Part shown: positions 17,755 to 20,518 of the stretch, in pieces | How positions within the stretch are numbered: position 1 is the stretch's first letter | Layout: each line of letters begins with the position of its first letter | DNA from: Salisapilia sapeloensis | Taxonomy: Eukaryota > Oomycota > Peronosporomycetes > Peronosporales > Salisapiliaceae | Length of the DNA: 20,518 bases | Reading direction: 5' to 3' | Assembly: GCA_023334545.1 (NCBI GenBank) | Contig: JAADVB010000299.1 | Location: forward strand, 1-20,518 | Program-made: the position numbers and the translations under genes | The notes under the pieces: model-generated | What the model was told of the DNA's origin: nothing | Database searches by the model: none | Seen by the model: the letters and a program-made list of their open reading frames with translations, nothing else

Positions 17755-18142
17755 TGAAGCCAGTCAGACAGATAAGATCTGAGACAGCCACCTGGACTGG
17801 ATACACCGCGTCCTCCAGGAATAGATTAGAGACGCTCCTGCGACGGCGGAAGATCCGAAATTAGACACTCCTAGTAGTTGTAACGCACTACGAGTAAATT
17901 GCTGAGGGCACTCGGATCAAGAGACAAGTCGTTCTTGTGGTTAATACTTATAAAACATGTCGAGCTGGTGGCAAGTGAAGCAAATCTACTAGTGTTTAAC
18001 CTGTTCATCTTTTGCTTGGTTCACCAAGACTTACTCGAGTTTTAATAACGCACCCATCGTCTCCAATTGAAATCATCGTGATGCTGGATGACATGGATCA
18101 TCTGTTGAGAAGCTCTATTGCACAAACGCACATCGGAAGAAT
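17755..18142. other. Divergent intergenic region without visible genes
   Basis: About 390 bp between the 110-residue gene (-) and the PhzF gene (+). Several ATGs at 18080-18096 precede the PhzF start in other frames. No clear Inr was found for PhzF. A GCTCTATTGCACAAAC segment near 18114 is only a loose match. Confidence 0.4.
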
Positions 18143-19015
18143 ATGGCGCTACCCATGTACCAGGTGGACGCGTTCACACCCGAACCGTTCCAAGGAAACC
18201 CCGCGGCCGTCGTGATCCTACCGTCGGACGCTTTCCATAGCCCGAATGTCAGCGACTGGATGCTCCGTGTCGCGGCTGAAAACAATCTGAGCGAGACGGC
18301 ATTCGTCTGCGAAAAAGGAACGAACGAGTATCATTTGCGCTGGTTTACACCAACGACAGAGATCGAGCTCTGTGGTCATGCAACGCTCGCATCGGCGCAC
18401 GTGCTCTTCGAAACGCAGCGTGTGGCTCGAGACGCTTTCATCCGATTCTACACCTTGAGTGGGGTCTTGACCTGCTCCTCGACTACCTCGCCCGTAGACT
18501 CGTCACGACCAATGGTCCAAATGGATTTCCCGCTTCAAGAACTTACCAGCTCAACAATATCCTCAAAGGAGGTTGCCAACGCTCTTAACATTCCATCAAG
18601 TAACACCATCAGCCTACAGACTTCGCCGCTCTTCCTTCTTGTTCACGTTGATCCTCCAACCTTTGAATCCGTGCAGCCAAATTTCAAGCTTCTTATGGAA
18701 ATCGAGGCCAACGCGGTGATCGTGACTGCCAAGCCATCTGCGGATCGTGCCTCCAATCTCGATTTCCAAAGTCGGTGCTTTGGCCCTCGACTGGGCATTG
18801 ACGAAGACCCTGTTACTGGAAGTGCCCACTGTGCGCTGGCTACGTACTGGTCCAAGCTGCTTGGAAAAAAGGAGCTGTATGCACAGCAAACATGCCCAAA
18901 GCGCGGAGGCTTCGTCGGAATGCGATTGCAAGAGGACGATGCCGGGAGAGTTATGATCCAGGGCGAAGCGGTGACCGTCTTTAGCGCTACGCTGAATTCA
19001 GCGCCGCAAGCGTAG
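18143..19015 (+). CDS. PhzF-family isomerase/epimerase-like protein
   Basis: 290 residues, intronless, full length for the family (usually about 280-300). PhzF proteins share the diaminopimelate-epimerase fold. The bacterial PhzF acts in phenazine synthesis, but most eukaryotic members have unknown substrates. Visible motifs are YQVDAFTPEPFQGNPAAVV at the start, the catalytic-type glutamate E51 in LSETAF, the first phosphate/anion loop FTPTTEIELCGHATLA, and the second-domain signature DEDPVTGSAHCALATYW. The ATG at 18143 directly precedes the conserved start, so no targeting peptide is expected and the enzyme should be cytosolic. It stands alone, with no phenazine pathway genes nearby, so a role in phenazine synthesis is not supported. 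Confidence 0.92.
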   Translation: MALPMYQVDAFTPEPFQGNPAAVVILPSDAFHSPNVSDWMLRVAAENNLSETAFVCEKGTNEYHLRWFTPTTEIELCGHATLASAHVLFETQRVARDAFIRFYTLSGVLTCSSTTSPVDSSRPMVQMDFPLQELTSSTISSKEVANALNIPSSNTISLQTSPLFLLVHVDPPTFESVQPNFKLLMEIEANAVIVTAKPSADRASNLDFQSRCFGPRLGIDEDPVTGSAHCALATYWSKLLGKKELYAQQTCPKRGGFVGMRLQEDDAGRVMIQGEAVTVFSATLNSAPQA

Positions 19016-19632
19016 AAAGGACGGGCGAGTACAAGCAAGTGTAACGAATTCAATACATCTCGTTGCAACGCATGTCCGATTCTACTAGTTATGATCGTGT
19101 TACTACTAGGTAGCATGATTGGAAGAAGGCATTTCGATTGGAGTATCACACGAGGTAGTCACGATAGGCATGCTCCTATACATCATAATTAATGAATTTT
19201 AGGACTGCACAACAACGTGGAATGGAGCAGTGACGATGGTAACTCGATCTCAAGCCTGCACCACTACTTCATAATTTATAGAAGTGTCTGCCTCCACCAA
19301 TCGGAGGTAGAAAGTAGGGTTTGCCTGATCTTTTGGCAGGAAGTCGACCATAAGACCAGTCGCGCTCCCTGATGTTTGGCAAGCATTCAAGTGGAAACTT
19401 GATGGTAGGTGTCTAGTCGGAAGTTTCCAGTTGAGAGATGTGGTGCAAGAATCCCAACTTGAAGACCCTCTAGTATAGATCAGCCGCCTGTCAATTCACA
19501 GCTTCAAAGGTCCACCCTTGGATTTCGCAGCGGTATATCTACCAATGATGCCATTGTACGTCAAAGACCTTCGATTGCTTCTCATCGCATAACAAGAGGG
19601 AATACTACCGGTCTACAGTATACGATGCATCT
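19016..19632. other. Intergenic region without visible genes
   Basis: About 620 bp of AT-rich sequence between the PhzF gene and the protease gene. No ORF with recognisable content, no repeats and no RNA gene were seen. It should contain the protease promoter. Confidence 0.45.
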
Positions 19633-19648
19633 CGTCATTACTCAAAAG
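19633..19648 (+). promoter_or_regulatory. Weak initiator-like element of the protease gene
   Basis: CGTCATTACTCAAAAG retains TCATT and CAA of the oomycete core promoter (10 of 16), 5 nt before the ATG at 19654. If used, it would place the out-of-frame ATG at 19625 (closing at TGA 19655-19657) upstream of the transcript. Confidence 0.3.
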
Positions 19649-19653
19649 TGCCA

Positions 19654-20518
19654 ATGACCACAAGCGTGTTGACCCTTTTCTTTGTTTCGGCTCTCATCTC
19701 TTCGGCGTCTGCTACTACGAGCATCTCGTCCGGTGATCCGTTTACCTCTATCAACGCGACAAGCTCCCAGCCAGCTACAAATCGTATAAATGGTCAAATC
19801 GTACCATTCAAGCAACGAAATAAAGTTCCATACGTTGCTAAAATCACAGGAGGTGGATCGGGATGTACTGGTGTACTTATCCGACCTGAATGGATCCTTA
19901 CAGCTGCCCACTGTATCAAAGATGTAAGGAGAACTGTAACTTTAAGGAATGGCACATTCAAAGAAACGTTGAAAAGCAAGAGAGGTATACCTAGACCGGA
20001 ATATTATAAAATTGGAAATTCTCCTCAAGGGAATGACGTTGGTTTGGTTCAGCTGATCAAGCCAAGCATATTTGATCCCGTTGCAATGCTGGAACACGCG
20101 GAAAGTCGAACTCAATCAATCGGTACAGCGTATGGTTATGGCTATCATGTCCGATCGGATAAGTTGGTCATTTCAAAGAAGCTACGGACGACTTCACTAA
20201 AACTTACATGGAATGATTACGACATGTGTCCTAAAGGTCTCCCCAGAACAGTATTCTGCCCGCTAGTACAAAAAGAAAGAGATGGAATGTGCCCTGGCGA
20301 TTCTGGTGGCCCTCTAATGATTGAGGAAAGTGAACCGCTCGTATATGGTATACAATCCGCTGCTCGTTCATGCCTGACAAGTAAGAAAAAACACCCACAA
20401 TTCGAGCTAGTACCACATCACTATAGATGGATTGTGGATACCATCAACAAGTATGAAGCACAAGATGCGGAATATATAGCTATTCTGAAGAATGGTGCTA
20501 AGCACCCACTGCCATATA
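19654..20518 (+). CDS. Secreted trypsin-fold (S1A) serine protease, 3' end beyond the window
   Basis: 288 residues are visible and the frame is open at the window end. A signal peptide (MTTSVLTLFFVSALISSASA) and a short Ser/Thr pro-region are followed by the activation-like site NRINGQIV, where most family members have R-IVGG. The catalytic triad is complete: H86 in ILTAAHC, D128 in GNDVGLVQL and S217 in GDSGGPL, with the paired cysteines C71 and C87. The S1-pocket position six residues before the catalytic serine is Gly (DGMCPGDSGG), not the Asp of trypsin, with Asp one residue earlier, so specificity may differ. The C-terminal YGIQSAARSC and HHYRWIVDTI match the family's last strand and helix. 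After that a non-family tail begins (EAQDAEYIAILKNG). Codons are AT-rich compared with most genes in the window. Oomycete glucanase-inhibitor proteins share this fold but have lost the triad; this one has not. Confidence 0.9.
   Translation, partial: MTTSVLTLFFVSALISSASATTSISSGDPFTSINATSSQPATNRINGQIVPFKQRNKVPYVAKITGGGSGCTGVLIRPEWILTAAHCIKDVRRTVTLRNGTFKETLKSKRGIPRPEYYKIGNSPQGNDVGLVQLIKPSIFDPVAMLEHAESRTQSIGTAYGYGYHVRSDKLVISKKLRTTSLKLTWNDYDMCPKGLPRTVFCPLVQKERDGMCPGDSGGPLMIEESEPLVYGIQSAARSCLTSKKKHPQFELVPHHYRWIVDTINKYEAQDAEYIAILKNGAKHPLPY

Noticed and set aside
18012-18215. Short + frame overlapping the PhzF start
   Set aside because: It is out of frame with PhzF and has no motif; at most a leader uORF.
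1-20518. A new multi-gene system (defence island, biosynthetic cluster, mobile element)
   Set aside because: Neighbouring genes belong to unrelated housekeeping or secreted families on mixed strands, with no shared pathway.

Overview
The window looks like nuclear DNA from an oomycete, most probably a Peronosporales (Phytophthora or downy-mildew) species. Three things point there. A secreted elicitin-like protein with the six-cysteine elicitin core is present. Several start codons are preceded by 16-nt elements close to the oomycete initiator consensus GCTCATTYYNCAWTTT. Genes are closely packed, with very short GT..AG introns (44-61 nt), several carrying a CTRAY-like branch site. No bacterial operon structure, CRISPR array, tRNA, rRNA or recognisable transposon was seen.

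Layout. 1-142 may hold the tail of a + strand gene cut by the window edge. 456-1199 holds two tandem Pmp3/UPF0057 membrane proteolipid genes. 1251-3184 is gene-poor. 3224-3742 is an elicitin-like gene and 4074-5783 a secreted beta-lactamase-fold serine hydrolase. 5789-7700 (-) is a three-exon CLPTM1L-like lipid scramblase gene, convergent with the hydrolase (5 nt between stop codons). It is divergent from SURF6 (7625-8798, +), and the two first exons appear to overlap on opposite strands. 8848-9113 (-) is a heterotrimeric G-protein gamma subunit, visible only after joining two short exons. 9239-11404 (-) is an ATG1/ULK autophagy kinase. 12460-13767 (-) encodes a secreted, extremely acidic protein with an RRLN motif just after its signal peptide. 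15260-17315 (+) is a peroxisomal ABCD half-transporter (PMP70 type). 17388-17720 (-) is an unidentified 110-residue protein. 18143-19015 (+) is a PhzF-family isomerase. 19654 to the end (+) is a secreted trypsin-fold protease that runs off the window.

Most of the neighbours are unrelated housekeeping genes (signalling, autophagy, ribosome biogenesis, lipid and peroxisome functions) interleaved with four secreted-protein genes. I see no multi-gene system or novel defence or mobile module. The points most worth a second look are the hidden G-gamma gene, the antisense coding overlap of CLPTM1L and SURF6, stop codons embedded in AATAAA hexamers, the intron-plus/intron-minus Pmp3 pair, and the acidic secreted protein. 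All splice sites were read by eye from frame and consensus and have no transcript support here.
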